NCBI RefSeq assembly: GCF_024172125.1
Contig: NZ_JAMZEA010000002.1
Coordinates: 682,001 to 746,000, forward strand
Origin: Actinomadura rupiterrae
GTDB lineage: Bacteria; Actinomycetota; Actinomycetes; Streptosporangiales; Streptosporangiaceae
DNA length: 64,000 bases
Reading direction: 5' to 3'
The translations under genes and the position numbers were made by a program. Below the pieces are notes generated by a model. That model did no database searches, was not told where the DNA came from, and saw nothing but the letters and a program-made list of their open reading frames with translations. Of this stretch, positions 1 through 7,043 are shown one piece after another (position 1 is the first letter of the stretch; every line of letters begins with the position of its first letter).

Positions 1-476
1 CGCTGGATCGCGGCGAACTGCGTGCCGTTTTTCGGGAAGACCGGAACGCGCGGCGAGAGGCCGGGCCCGCCGCAGGACACGGCGGTGCTCTTGCCGACGC
101 CGCGCGGGTCGAAGCCGACGATGTCGAAGCGGTCCTGGAGCGCCTTGGGCAGCAGGACGCGCCCGTACTCGGAGATCGATTCCGCGCCCTCACCGCCGGG
201 CCCGCCGGGGTTGAACAGCAGCGAACCGAGGCGATGCCTCTTGTCGAGCGCGGGCAGGCGGGACAGGTGCAGCGAGATGGACCGTCCGTGCGGGTCGGCC
301 CACGACAGCGGCACGCGGATGTCCGCGCACTCCGCCGGGTTCGGCCCCTTCGCCGCGTCCGGACACCGGCTCCACTTCGGCGCGGCCGGTGCGGCCGCCG
401 CGGCCACGGCCCCTGACAGGGAGGCGGCCGCCGCCAGCCCGGCGATCCCGGCGGCCACCCAACGTGATCTCGTCAT
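1..476 (-). CDS. Secreted tripeptidyl-aminopeptidase-like alpha/beta hydrolase (N-terminal part)
   Basis: Only the first ~158 codons are inside the window; the gene runs off the left edge. The protein begins MTRSRWVAAG and has a classic Sec signal peptide (Arg-rich start, Ala/Gly/Leu core, AAA-type cleavage region near residue 30). It continues with a CPDAAKG...CADIRVPLSW segment, then NPGGPGG (oxyanion-hole loop) and GFDPRGVGKS. These are the order and motifs of the SlpD/SlpE/TAP family of exported actinomycete peptidases, which remove tripeptides from peptide N-termini outside the cell. The catalytic Ser, Asp and His lie beyond the edge and cannot be checked. The ATG start is chosen because the signal peptide begins there. 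Family call is firm; exact specificity is not visible. Confidence 0.8.
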   Translation of the reverse strand, partial: MTRSRWVAAGIAGLAAAASLSGAVAAAAAPAAPKWSRCPDAAKGPNPAECADIRVPLSWADPHGRSISLHLSRLPALDKRHRLGSLLFNPGGPGGEGAESISEYGRVLLPKALQDRFDIVGFDPRGVGKSTAVSCGGPGLSPRVPVFPKNGTQFAAIQ

Positions 477-557
477 ACGAGGGACGCTACAGAGCCCGTC
501 CCGTCCTGCCATCCGCCCGCGGGCCGAGACGCCCTCAACCCACGGACGGAGAGCGCG

Positions 558-1217
558 TCACGTCCCTGCGTGCGGCGGGACGCCCGGCTGCTGCGAGGGG
601 CCGTCCGGCCCGGCCTGCTGCTGCGGCGGGACGCCTGGACCCGGGTACGGCGGAGGAGGCGGGGGCGGGAGAGGCGCTCCGGGCGCGGGTGCGGAGGGGG
701 TGGCCTTCGCGTTGCGCAGGGTCATGAGCGCGGTCAGGGCGCCCGCCGCGAGCGGGACGGCCAGGATGGCGGCCCAGTTGAGCAGCCTGTAGACGTCGGC
801 GTACTGGATGGACGCGCCGAACCGGACCTCAAGGGACTGCTGGCCGAGCTCCATGACCGCGTCGCCCAGCAGCCAGCCCACCCGCTCGGCGATGAGCCCG
901 CCGACGGCGGCGGCGATCGGGGCGATCGGCCCCTGGGCCTTGGCGACCACGAACGCGATGGCCATGACCAGGCCGAGGCCGACCGCCCCGACGAGCCGGA
1001 GGCCGTAGAAGCCCCAGATCTGGGCGAGGTTGGAACTCAGTACGTACGAGATGAAGAGGACGACGAACGCGGCGATGGTGGTCACGACCGTGCCACCGGC
1101 GAACGCGGCGATGAGTCGTCCGGGCGGACCGCTGGGTGCGGACGCCTGCGGGGGGAAGGGGGGAGGTCCCGGCTGGTTCACCCGGCCATTGAACAGCCGT
1201 TCGGTTTCGGACGGCAA
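558..1217 (-). CDS. Four-TM membrane protein with Pro-rich C-terminal tail
   Basis: About 219 residues. After a Pro-rich N-terminus (residues ~15-33) there are four hydrophobic segments (about 35-60, 72-92, 97-118 and 150-170), then a cytoplasmic-looking tail full of Pro and Gln (PAPGAPLPPPPPPPYPGPG). No enzyme motif is visible and I do not recognise the family; similar Pro-tailed small membrane proteins are common in actinomycetes. The longest reading uses a TTG start; an in-frame GTG at 1181 would shorten it by 12 residues, and neither has a clear ribosome-binding site. It stands alone between two minus-strand secreted-protein genes. Coding status is supported by codon bias and the regular TM pattern. 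Confidence 0.6.
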   Translation of the reverse strand: MPSETERLFNGRVNQPGPPPFPPQASAPSGPPGRLIAAFAGGTVVTTIAAFVVLFISYVLSSNLAQIWGFYGLRLVGAVGLGLVMAIAFVVAKAQGPIAPIAAAVGGLIAERVGWLLGDAVMELGQQSLEVRFGASIQYADVYRLLNWAAILAVPLAAGALTALMTLRNAKATPSAPAPGAPLPPPPPPPYPGPGVPPQQQAGPDGPSQQPGVPPHAGT

Positions 1218-1292
1218 CGGCCTGGCCGAACGCGGAAGGTTAAGACTTCGTGAAGCGAACGCCGGCCAGGGCCCTCGGATTCGTCCGGCCCG

Positions 1293-1706
1293 CTAGACGA
1301 GCCGGTGGTAGTGAAGGTCGGTCAGCCCATTGCTGGGATTGTACGTGCAGTAGTAGTGGAGCGTGGGGTTCTGGGAATTGAGCCAGAGCGCGGTGCCTTT
1401 GCACACCCAGCAGTTGGGAAAGCTGCCGTCGAATGCGTCACCGGGGTTCGCCTGCGTGGGCAGCCCGCAGTCATTGGACGCCAGCGTTGCCGCAGAGGCG
1501 GGCGCCGACGAGACCGGAAGCGTGAACAGGAATGCCGAGCCGACCACTGCCACCGCGGTCACGAGCGTCTTGACCAGGTGCTTTGCCGTGGACGCGGGCG
1601 CGCTCGCGACCGGATCCCCGTCACGGGTTCTCGCGTTGGGCAGGGCCCTGATGCGTAGGGACATCGCACTTCCTTTCCCTGGGCGGGCCATGGGTGTGCC
1701 CGCCAT
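1293..1706 (-). CDS. Small secreted Cys-containing protein
   Basis: A 137-residue protein with an unusually long N-terminal region followed by a hydrophobic stretch (TLVTAVAVVGSAFLFTL) and an APASAATLA cleavage-type sequence, so the mature part is about 65 residues. It contains four Cys (DCGLP, NCWVCKG, YYCTYN) that could form two disulphides outside the cell. Start chosen at the ATG that follows a near-perfect Shine-Dalgarno AAAGGAGGT with 8-nt spacing; a second ATG at 1664 also has a usable AAAGGAAG. A possible promoter (TTGCGA, 17 bp, TATTCA reading leftward, 1751-1723) would start transcription close to the upstream SD and so favour 1664; this is unresolved. Function unknown. Confidence 0.6.
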   Translation of the reverse strand: MAGTPMARPGKGSAMSLRIRALPNARTRDGDPVASAPASTAKHLVKTLVTAVAVVGSAFLFTLPVSSAPASAATLASNDCGLPTQANPGDAFDGSFPNCWVCKGTALWLNSQNPTLHYYCTYNPSNGLTDLHYHRLV

Positions 1707-1737
1707 GTGATCCGACCTCCTTTGAATAGGCTGCGGA

Positions 1738-1786
1738 TTGTCCAGTCGCAATGATCCTGGACAATGCGAACGGCATGGTTGTCCAG
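1738..1786. promoter_or_regulatory. Three TTGTCCAG half-sites, two forming an inverted repeat
   Basis: Upstream of the small secreted protein gene, ATTGTCCAG (1737-1745) and CTGGACAAT (1757-1765) form a perfect 9-bp inverted repeat with an 11-nt centre. A third TTGTCCAG lies at 1779-1786. A minus-strand promoter-like -35 (TTGCGA, 1751-1746) sits exactly in the centre of the repeat. This is the layout of an operator for a dimeric regulator; the regulator is not known. Confidence 0.5.
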
Positions 1787-1812
1787 ACGCCCGGCCGAAT
1801 CCGGTGCGCGGA

Positions 1813-2664
1813 CTACGAACTCGGGAGGCGGACGGCGGTTAGGGCGTGGGTGGTGAAGTTCATGGTGAAGGAGCCGCCGAGGGTGTCGACGGCGTCACCG
1901 AGAGCGTCCAGGAGTTCGTTCATCTTGGGCTCGGGGATGCGGGGGGCGACGCCGGTCGTGGGGACGTGGTCTAGCCACTCGTCGCGCGTGTAGGTGCGCG
2001 TCCACTCGTAGGTCCAGATTTCGGGTTCGGTGAAGGCGGACGTCGCGCGGATGCCGTCGGACGCCTTGTCCACGATGGCCGAATGCCCGCTCGCGGCGGC
2101 CTGCGGCCGGTTCAGGATTTGCAGCTCCGGGAGGACGCGGGCGTAGACGGCGTCGAACGCCTCGGCCGCCGCCGGCTCCGGCGCGAAGATGTGCCAGAAC
2201 GCGGCGAGCACTCCGTCCGGGCGAAGGATCATGGCCGCTTTCGCCGCCGCGGAGTCCGGCTCCAGCCAGTGCCAGGTCGTCGCGGACACGACGGCGTCGA
2301 ACGTGCGGCCGGACGCGTCCCATTCCTCGAACTTCGCGACCTCCGCGTCCAGGCCGCGGGAGCGGGCGAACGCGACCATGCGCTCGTCCACGTCCACGCC
2401 GAGGACCTCGCACCCCGCCGCCTGGAACTGCCGTGACGCGATCCCCGTCCCGCAGCCGACGTCCAGCACGACCGGCCCGGCCCCGCCTGCGCGGGACGCG
2501 GCGGCGACGATCCGGGTGATGAGCGCGTCGGGGTAGCCGGGGCGGGCGCGGTCGTAGCGTTCGGCGGACGCGCCGAAGGACTCGGCCATCTCGCGGGCCT
2601 GGTGGGCCTCGCGGCCCTCGAACGGGTGCGGCTGCCGGGGCGTGCCGGACGGTAGAGTGGGCAT
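1813..2664 (-). CDS. SAM-dependent methyltransferase (class I)
   Basis: 283 residues with a Rossmann-type methyltransferase core. Motif I is VLDVGCGTG (residues 66-74), followed by the acidic ribose-binding residue in GVDVDERMV and a motif-IV-like region with SATTWHWLEP. It belongs to the Methyltransf_11/25 type found in many actinomycete stand-alone methyltransferases; the substrate cannot be deduced. The N-terminal ~25 residues are polar and variable, so an internal start at MAESFG is possible. The listed ATG lies directly beside a block of alternating GTGGGC/GCCCAC half-sites, which suggests regulation at the start of transcription. Confidence 0.8.
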   Translation of the reverse strand: MPTLPSGTPRQPHPFEGREAHQAREMAESFGASAERYDRARPGYPDALITRIVAAASRAGGAGPVVLDVGCGTGIASRQFQAAGCEVLGVDVDERMVAFARSRGLDAEVAKFEEWDASGRTFDAVVSATTWHWLEPDSAAAKAAMILRPDGVLAAFWHIFAPEPAAAEAFDAVYARVLPELQILNRPQAAASGHSAIVDKASDGIRATSAFTEPEIWTYEWTRTYTRDEWLDHVPTTGVAPRIPEPKMNELLDALGDAVDTLGGSFTMNFTTHALTAVRLPSS

Positions 2665-2692
2665 GCGCCCACACTAGTGGGCGCCCGCCCAC
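2658..2692. promoter_or_regulatory. Alternating GTGGGC / GCCCAC operator-like half-sites
   Basis: Four alternating hexamers GTGGGC (2658, 2677) and GCCCAC (2667, 2687) are spaced 9-10 nt apart. The central pair forms a perfect 8-bp inverted repeat, GCGCCCAC-ACTA-GTGGGCGC (2665-2684). They cover the start codon and immediate upstream DNA of the methyltransferase gene, as expected for a TetR- or MarR-like repressor site. No regulator gene is adjacent. Confidence 0.45.
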
Positions 2693-2722
2693 TTCCGTCA
2701 AGGCGAGCCGGGCCGGGAGCGG

Positions 2723-3322
2723 TTACGTGCGGGAGTTGGCGGCGGCGGTCTTGGCGGCCTGTTCCAGCTTGTTCCGGTACTCGTGCCACCAGGTGCCGTC
2801 GCCGTCCGGGAGGTTGTCGCGGCCGACGCGCATGCCCACGGCGCCGTCGATCAGCTCGCGGGCGACGTCCGCGTGGCCGGCGTGCCGGTGCACCTCGACC
2901 GCGACGTGGACGAGGATCTGGTCGAGTGTGACGTCGGCGCGCTCGTCCGGCCACCACGGGACGCGGCCAGGGGAGTCCAGCGGGAGCTCGGTGATCGTCG
3001 CGTCGGCATGGGCGCGGACGCGCGCGTACAGGCCGAGGATGTCCTCGCGCGACTCGTCCGGGGTGGCCCACATGTCGGCGTTGTCCTCGGCGTCCTCCTC
3101 GATCCAGGCGAGGCGCTCGGGGAAGGGGCGCCCGAAGGTCGCGCCGAAATAGCCCGCCTCGACCCCCGAGAGGTGTTTCACCAGGCCCAGAAGGTTGGTT
3201 CCGGTCGGGGTCATCGGGCGGCGGACGTCGTACTCGGACAGCCCTTCGAGCTTCCAGAGCAGCGCGTCCCGCCCGAAGTCGAGGTATCGGTGCAGGTGGT
3301 CCTTGGTGCCGGGTCGTGTCAT
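2723..3322 (-). CDS. DinB/DUF664 family protein, paralogue 1
   Basis: 199 residues of the DinB-like four-helix-bundle superfamily (DUF664 branch). The segments SEYDVRRPMTPTGTNLLGLV, HLSGVEAGYFG and the HVAVEVHRHAGHADVARE helix carry the usual His positions (KHLSG, EVHRHAGH) that bind a divalent metal in this fold. Members include thiol-dependent transferases and stress-induced proteins of unknown reaction. It is clearly a duplicate of the gene at 3414-4010: long identical stretches, same length, same orientation, 91 bp apart. No catalytic role can be assigned. Confidence 0.8.
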   Translation of the reverse strand: MTRPGTKDHLHRYLDFGRDALLWKLEGLSEYDVRRPMTPTGTNLLGLVKHLSGVEAGYFGATFGRPFPERLAWIEEDAEDNADMWATPDESREDILGLYARVRAHADATITELPLDSPGRVPWWPDERADVTLDQILVHVAVEVHRHAGHADVARELIDGAVGMRVGRDNLPDGDGTWWHEYRNKLEQAAKTAAANSRT

Positions 3323-3413
3323 GCGCTCAGTGTGGCGACCGGCGCGGACGGTTCCAAACGGTTTGACGTCCGCTCTGAACGGTCAGCCGCCCGCGGCGGC
3401 GAGTTCCAAGCGG

Positions 3414-4010
3414 TCAGGCGTCCGCGGCGGCCTGCTTGGCGGCGCGCTCCACCTTCGCGTGGTGCTCCGCCCACCAGGCGGCGTCGCCCTCGGCCATGTT
3501 GCCGCCGTCCGGGCGCTGCCCGACCGCGCCGTCCGCCAGCTCGCGGACGATGTCGGCGTGCCCGAGGTGCCGGTGCGTCTCGCCGATCATGTGCACGAGG
3601 ACGCGGTGCAGCGTCAGTTCCACCTTGTCGTCCCAGGGGACCCGGCCGAGCGCGTCCGGTTCCAGCGCGGCGATCGTCTCGTCCGAATGCCGCCACGCCT
3701 CGCGGTAGCCGTTGACGATCTGCTCGCGCGACTCGTCCGGGGTCGCCCAGAGGTCGGCGTTGGGCTCGGCGTCGCCCGTGATCCACAGCCCGGGGCCGTC
3801 GAACGGCCGGCCGAACATCGCGCCGAAATAGACCGCCTCCGCGCCCGTAAGGTGTTTCACCAGGCCCAGAAGGTTGGTTCCGGTCGGAGTCATCGGGCGG
3901 CGGACGTCGTATTCGGACAGCCCGTCCAGCTTCCAGAGCAGCGCGTCCCGCGCGTCCTGGAGGCACACCTGGAGATCGGCCTTGGCGTCGAATGCGGTCA
4001 TGCCGGTCAT
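3414..4010 (-). CDS. DinB/DUF664 family protein, paralogue 2
   Basis: 198 residues, close paralogue of the neighbouring DinB protein (shared SEYDVRRPMTPTGTNLLGLV and WATPDESRE blocks). Metal-type His residues are in KHLTG and ETHRHLGHADIVRE. The start at 4010 (MTGMTAF) is chosen because its ATG overlaps the TGA of the upstream MBL hydrolase gene by an ATGA, indicating translational coupling; a second ATG lies three codons on. The coupling suggests the DinB protein works with, or is co-expressed with, the lactonase-like enzyme. Confidence 0.8.
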   Translation of the reverse strand: MTGMTAFDAKADLQVCLQDARDALLWKLDGLSEYDVRRPMTPTGTNLLGLVKHLTGAEAVYFGAMFGRPFDGPGLWITGDAEPNADLWATPDESREQIVNGYREAWRHSDETIAALEPDALGRVPWDDKVELTLHRVLVHMIGETHRHLGHADIVRELADGAVGQRPDGGNMAEGDAAWWAEHHAKVERAAKQAAADA

Positions 4011-4834
4011 CCTGCCGGGGTTCCGGCGGCGGCGCGGTCGAACTCCACTTCGTCGTGGGCGCAGAAGACGTCCACCTTGCCGCCGCGGGCCAGCTCGTTC
4101 AGCCGCGCGACGTTCCGCAGCCGCTCGGCGCGGTCGGCCTGCAGCATCACCTGGAACGCGCCGATCAGCGGCGGGCAGGACGGCGCGGGCGCCATCTGGG
4201 CCCGGTTGAAGTACGCGTCGCCGGCGTGCAGCAGCCAGCCCTCGGACGTCTCGACCGCGACACCGGTGTGCCCGCGCGTGTGCCCGGCCAGCGGCACGAC
4301 CAGGATCGACGACGGCAGGCCCGGCAGGTCCCGGACGGCCGAGAACCCGAACCAGCGCTCGCCGCTCGCCTCGTGCGCCACCCAGTCCGGCCCGTGCGCC
4401 CAGTCCGGCGCGTGGTACCGCGACTTCTCCAGCATCGTCGCCGGACGGACCGCCGCGTCCAGCTCGGTCGCGCTCACGTGCACCTTCGCGTGCGGGAAGT
4501 CCCGCAGCCCGCCCGCGTGGTCGAAGTCCAAATGGGTCAGGACGATATGCCGGACGTCCTCGGCCCGATATCCGAGCCGCTCGATCTGCCGGACGGCCGT
4601 TTCGGCCTCGTCCAGTACCGGCCGGACGAACGTCCGGATCCCGGGGTTCAGGGCTTTCGGACGCCGCACGTCCTCCGTCCCGAGGCCGGTGTCGACGAGC
4701 ACCAGGCCGTCGTCGGTTTCGAGCAGCAGGCAGTGGCACACGATCCGGGCCTGCCCGAGCACGCTCCCGTTCCCGCTGATCAGCCGCCCGCCGAACGGCC
4801 GCATCGTCCCGCAATTCAGATGGCGAATCCGCAT
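4007..4834 (-). CDS. Metallo-beta-lactamase-fold hydrolase (AHL-lactonase-like)
   Basis: 275 residues. The N-terminal VCHCLLLETDDGLVLVDTGLG, the metal motif THLDFDHAGGL, the SATELDA region, the second-shell GHTRGHTGV and the later LLHAGDAYF match the N-acyl-homoserine-lactonase-like branch of the MBL superfamily. The first metal motif reads H-x-D-x-D-H instead of H-x-H-x-D-H, so one metal ligand is Asp; the other expected ligands (GHTRGH, HAGDA, CAHDE) are present. It probably hydrolyses a lactone or ester, but the substrate is unknown. Its stop overlaps the start of the downstream DinB gene. Confidence 0.75.
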   Translation of the reverse strand: MRIRHLNCGTMRPFGGRLISGNGSVLGQARIVCHCLLLETDDGLVLVDTGLGTEDVRRPKALNPGIRTFVRPVLDEAETAVRQIERLGYRAEDVRHIVLTHLDFDHAGGLRDFPHAKVHVSATELDAAVRPATMLEKSRYHAPDWAHGPDWVAHEASGERWFGFSAVRDLPGLPSSILVVPLAGHTRGHTGVAVETSEGWLLHAGDAYFNRAQMAPAPSCPPLIGAFQVMLQADRAERLRNVARLNELARGGKVDVFCAHDEVEFDRAAAGTPAG

Positions 4835-4930
4835 GCCCGAAACCTACTAGCCGGTAGGCGCCGGTCACCATCCCCTAGATGAACATCACTGTTCGATTGA
4901 TCCGCGCCCCGCCGGCGTCCCCCGGGCGGC

Positions 4931-4971
4931 GCGCATCCCCGGCGCATCCCCGGCGCATCCCGGGCGCATGG
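4931..4971. repeat. 11-nt tandem repeat
   Basis: Three and a half copies of GCGCATCCCCG in the intergenic region between the MBL gene and the NUDIX gene (units at 4931, 4942, 4953 and a partial at 4964). No coding role visible. Confidence 0.7.
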
Positions 4972-5035
4972 CGGGTGAGATGGGGAAGATCGCCGGGTTT
5001 AGGGTGTGCGCAGGCGAGTGGAGGCGGGTGGGCGG

Positions 5036-5521
5036 GTGACCGATTACGTCAGCGAACTGCGGCGGCTCGTCGGGACGCGGCCGTTGCTGCTGCCCGGCAC
5101 GTCGGTGGTCCTGGTGGACGAGGGCTGGCGGCTGCTGCTCCTCGACCGCGCGGACGGCGCCGGCTGGTGCCTGCCGGGCGGCCTGATGGAGCCGGGCGAG
5201 TCGTTCGAGGAGACCGGGCGGCGGGAGGTGCGCGAGGAGACCGGCGTCGAGATCGGCGAGATGACGCTGCTCGACGTGTTCTCCGGCGCCGAGTACTACT
5301 ACCGCTTCCCGCACGGCGACGAGATCTACAACGTGACCGCCGCCTACCTCGCCCGCGTCCGCTCCGACATCGACCTGGTCCTGGACCCGCGCGAGGCGAG
5401 GGCGGCCCGCTTCTACGACATCGACGACGTCCCGGACGAGATCATCGCGCCCGAACGCCCGATCATCGCCCGCTACGCCGCCCACCTGATGTCGAGCCGC
5501 CCGTCCAACGCCGGCGACTGA
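5036..5521 (+). CDS. NUDIX hydrolase
   Basis: About 161 residues with a complete Nudix box: GGLMEPGESFEET followed by GRREVREETGVEI, i.e. GX5EX7REUXEEXGU, which binds Mg2+ and positions a nucleoside-diphosphate-linked substrate for hydrolysis. The N-terminal LLPGTSVVLVDEG strand and the later EARAARFYDIDDVPDE are typical of the ADP-ribose / nucleotide-cleansing type; substrate not deducible. The GTG at 5036 is preferred since GGAGG lies 11 nt upstream. An earlier in-frame GTG at 5006 would add ten Arg-rich residues. Confidence 0.85.
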   Translation: MTDYVSELRRLVGTRPLLLPGTSVVLVDEGWRLLLLDRADGAGWCLPGGLMEPGESFEETGRREVREETGVEIGEMTLLDVFSGAEYYYRFPHGDEIYNVTAAYLARVRSDIDLVLDPREARAARFYDIDDVPDEIIAPERPIIARYAAHLMSSRPSNAGD

Positions 5522-5614
5522 CCCGACCGCCCCGAACGTCCAGAAGCCCGTCCGCGGGCTCATCTGAGTATCTGAGCGGATGCGAGGGGCGGGAATGGGC
5601 TCGATGATGGGCGG

Positions 5615-6352
5615 ATGCTCCGATTCATGCCCTTCGTGGTGGTTCTCGTCTCCCTGGCCGGGTGCGCGGCCATGCCGTCCGCCGAGGAGCAGGCGGCCTC
5701 GGTCGCCCGCGACAAGGCCCGGCGGGCGGGCAACGTGCTGCGCGGAGGGCCGCAGGTCCGCGCGCAGGACATCGCCCACCGCGCGTCCGAGCTGGACGGC
5801 ACCGAGGTCATGAACGTGTCCGGGACGTCCCTCCGCGACAAGGGCGGTGTCCGGCTGGTCGTCCGCCTGGAGGGGCAGAGCACGGAGGCGTTCGGCGGGA
5901 ACGAGATCCGCGTGAAGCGGTGCTTCGAGCTCAGGGTCGACCAGGAGACGCCCTTCGACACCGCCCCGCCGCAGGTGAGGTGCCCGGCGTCCGCGCCGCT
6001 CCGGTTCGGGCCCTGGCCGAAGGGTCCCCGGCTGCCGTCCGAAACCAGCCTCCGGAAGGCGATCCCGGCCGTGCCGCCGCGCGGACGCGCCGACGAGGGC
6101 ACGATCCGGCAGGCCGTGGAGCGGATGCGGCTCGACCCGGCGATCAGCGTCCGCTACCTGACCGAGGACGACACGGTCGGCGTCTCGCTGACGGTCAGAC
6201 CGTCCGCTCCGAACGGCCCGCTCGACTGCGTGCTGGTCAGCGTCGCGCCCGGCAAGACCGACGTGTTCGTCCCGTCCACCGTCCAGCGCATGCCCGGCGA
6301 GGCCGGATGCGAGCCCGGGAACGCCGTCCACCCGATGCCGCCACCCCACTGA
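5615..6352 (+). CDS. Putative lipoprotein
   Basis: 245 residues. The N-terminus MLRFMPFVVVLVSLAGCAA is a lipoprotein signal peptide with lipobox LAGC (Cys17 would carry the lipid), so the protein is anchored on the outer face of the membrane. The rest is a soluble, Arg-rich domain with three further Cys and no family motif I recognise. It precedes the sigma-factor operon by about 110 bp but there is no sign of co-translation. Confidence 0.7.
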   Translation: MLRFMPFVVVLVSLAGCAAMPSAEEQAASVARDKARRAGNVLRGGPQVRAQDIAHRASELDGTEVMNVSGTSLRDKGGVRLVVRLEGQSTEAFGGNEIRVKRCFELRVDQETPFDTAPPQVRCPASAPLRFGPWPKGPRLPSETSLRKAIPAVPPRGRADEGTIRQAVERMRLDPAISVRYLTEDDTVGVSLTVRPSAPNGPLDCVLVSVAPGKTDVFVPSTVQRMPGEAGCEPGNAVHPMPPPH

Positions 6353-6441
6353 GACCCGCTCCAGGCCCCGCCGAGAACTCGATCCGGGGTTGCGGGCGAC
6401 AACGGGTGTGCGAACCCACATCCCGACCCGAGAAGGACGTC

Positions 6442-6465
6442 ATGGCCCAGGGGATCAGCTCATGA
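6442..6465 (+). CDS. Seven-codon leader ORF coupled to the sigma gene
   Basis: ATG at 6442 follows AGAAGGA (6431-6437) and encodes MAQGISS; its TGA (6463-6465) overlaps the ATG of the sigma-factor gene (6462-6464) as ATGA. The ribosome-binding site of this mini-ORF is better than that of the sigma gene itself, so it may deliver ribosomes to the sigma start by coupling. Could also be chance. Confidence 0.35.
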   Translation: MAQGISS

Positions 6466-7043
6466 CGGCCGCGGTCACACCCGGGCCCCCGCAGGCCGGC
6501 CGGCTGGACGACGCGGCGCTCATCGGGCTCTCGCTGGACGAGCCCGAATGGTTCGCGGTCCTGTTCGACCGGCACGGGGGCCGCATCCACGACTACGCGG
6601 CACGGCGGCTCGGCGTCCAGGCCGCCGAGGACATCACGGCCGAGACCTTCTACACCGCGTTCCGCCGCCGCGGCTCCTACGACCGGACGCAGCCGCACGC
6701 GCGGCCCTGGCTCTACGGCATCGCGAGCAGGCTCATCGCCCGCCACCACCGCGCCGAGGAGCGCTACCTGCGCGCCCTCCACCGGACGGGCGTGGACCCG
6801 CTGCCCGAACCCATGGACGACGCCGTGGTGGAACGCGTCGCGGCCCAGGCGGAGCGGCGGCTCGCGGGGGCGGTCGCGAAGCTCAACCCCGGCGACCGCG
6901 ACGTCCTGCTCCTGGTCGCGTGGGGCGACCTGTCGTACGAGGAGGTCGCGACCGCGCTGGAAGTGCCGATCGGCACCGTCCGGTCGCGCTTGTTCAGAGC
7001 GCGCCGCAAGATCCGCGCCGCGCTGGAGGGAACCGGACGATGA
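6462..7043 (+). CDS. ECF-type RNA polymerase sigma factor
   Basis: 193 residues. Region 2 is visible as LFDRHGGRIHDYAARRLG...AEDITAETFYTAFRR...RPWLYGIASRLIARHHR (residues ~28-100), and region 4 as LNPGDRDVLLLVAWGDLSYEEVATALEVPIGTVRSRLFRARRKIR (~140-188). That is the two-domain layout of group 4 (extracytoplasmic function) sigma factors, which direct RNA polymerase to a small regulon upon a signal. Its TGA overlaps the ATG of the next gene (ATGA), so the membrane-anchored downstream protein is its likely partner, although the pair is not a standard zinc-finger anti-sigma arrangement. Confidence 0.9.
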   Translation: MTAAVTPGPPQAGRLDDAALIGLSLDEPEWFAVLFDRHGGRIHDYAARRLGVQAAEDITAETFYTAFRRRGSYDRTQPHARPWLYGIASRLIARHHRAEERYLRALHRTGVDPLPEPMDDAVVERVAAQAERRLAGAVAKLNPGDRDVLLLVAWGDLSYEEVATALEVPIGTVRSRLFRARRKIRAALEGTGR

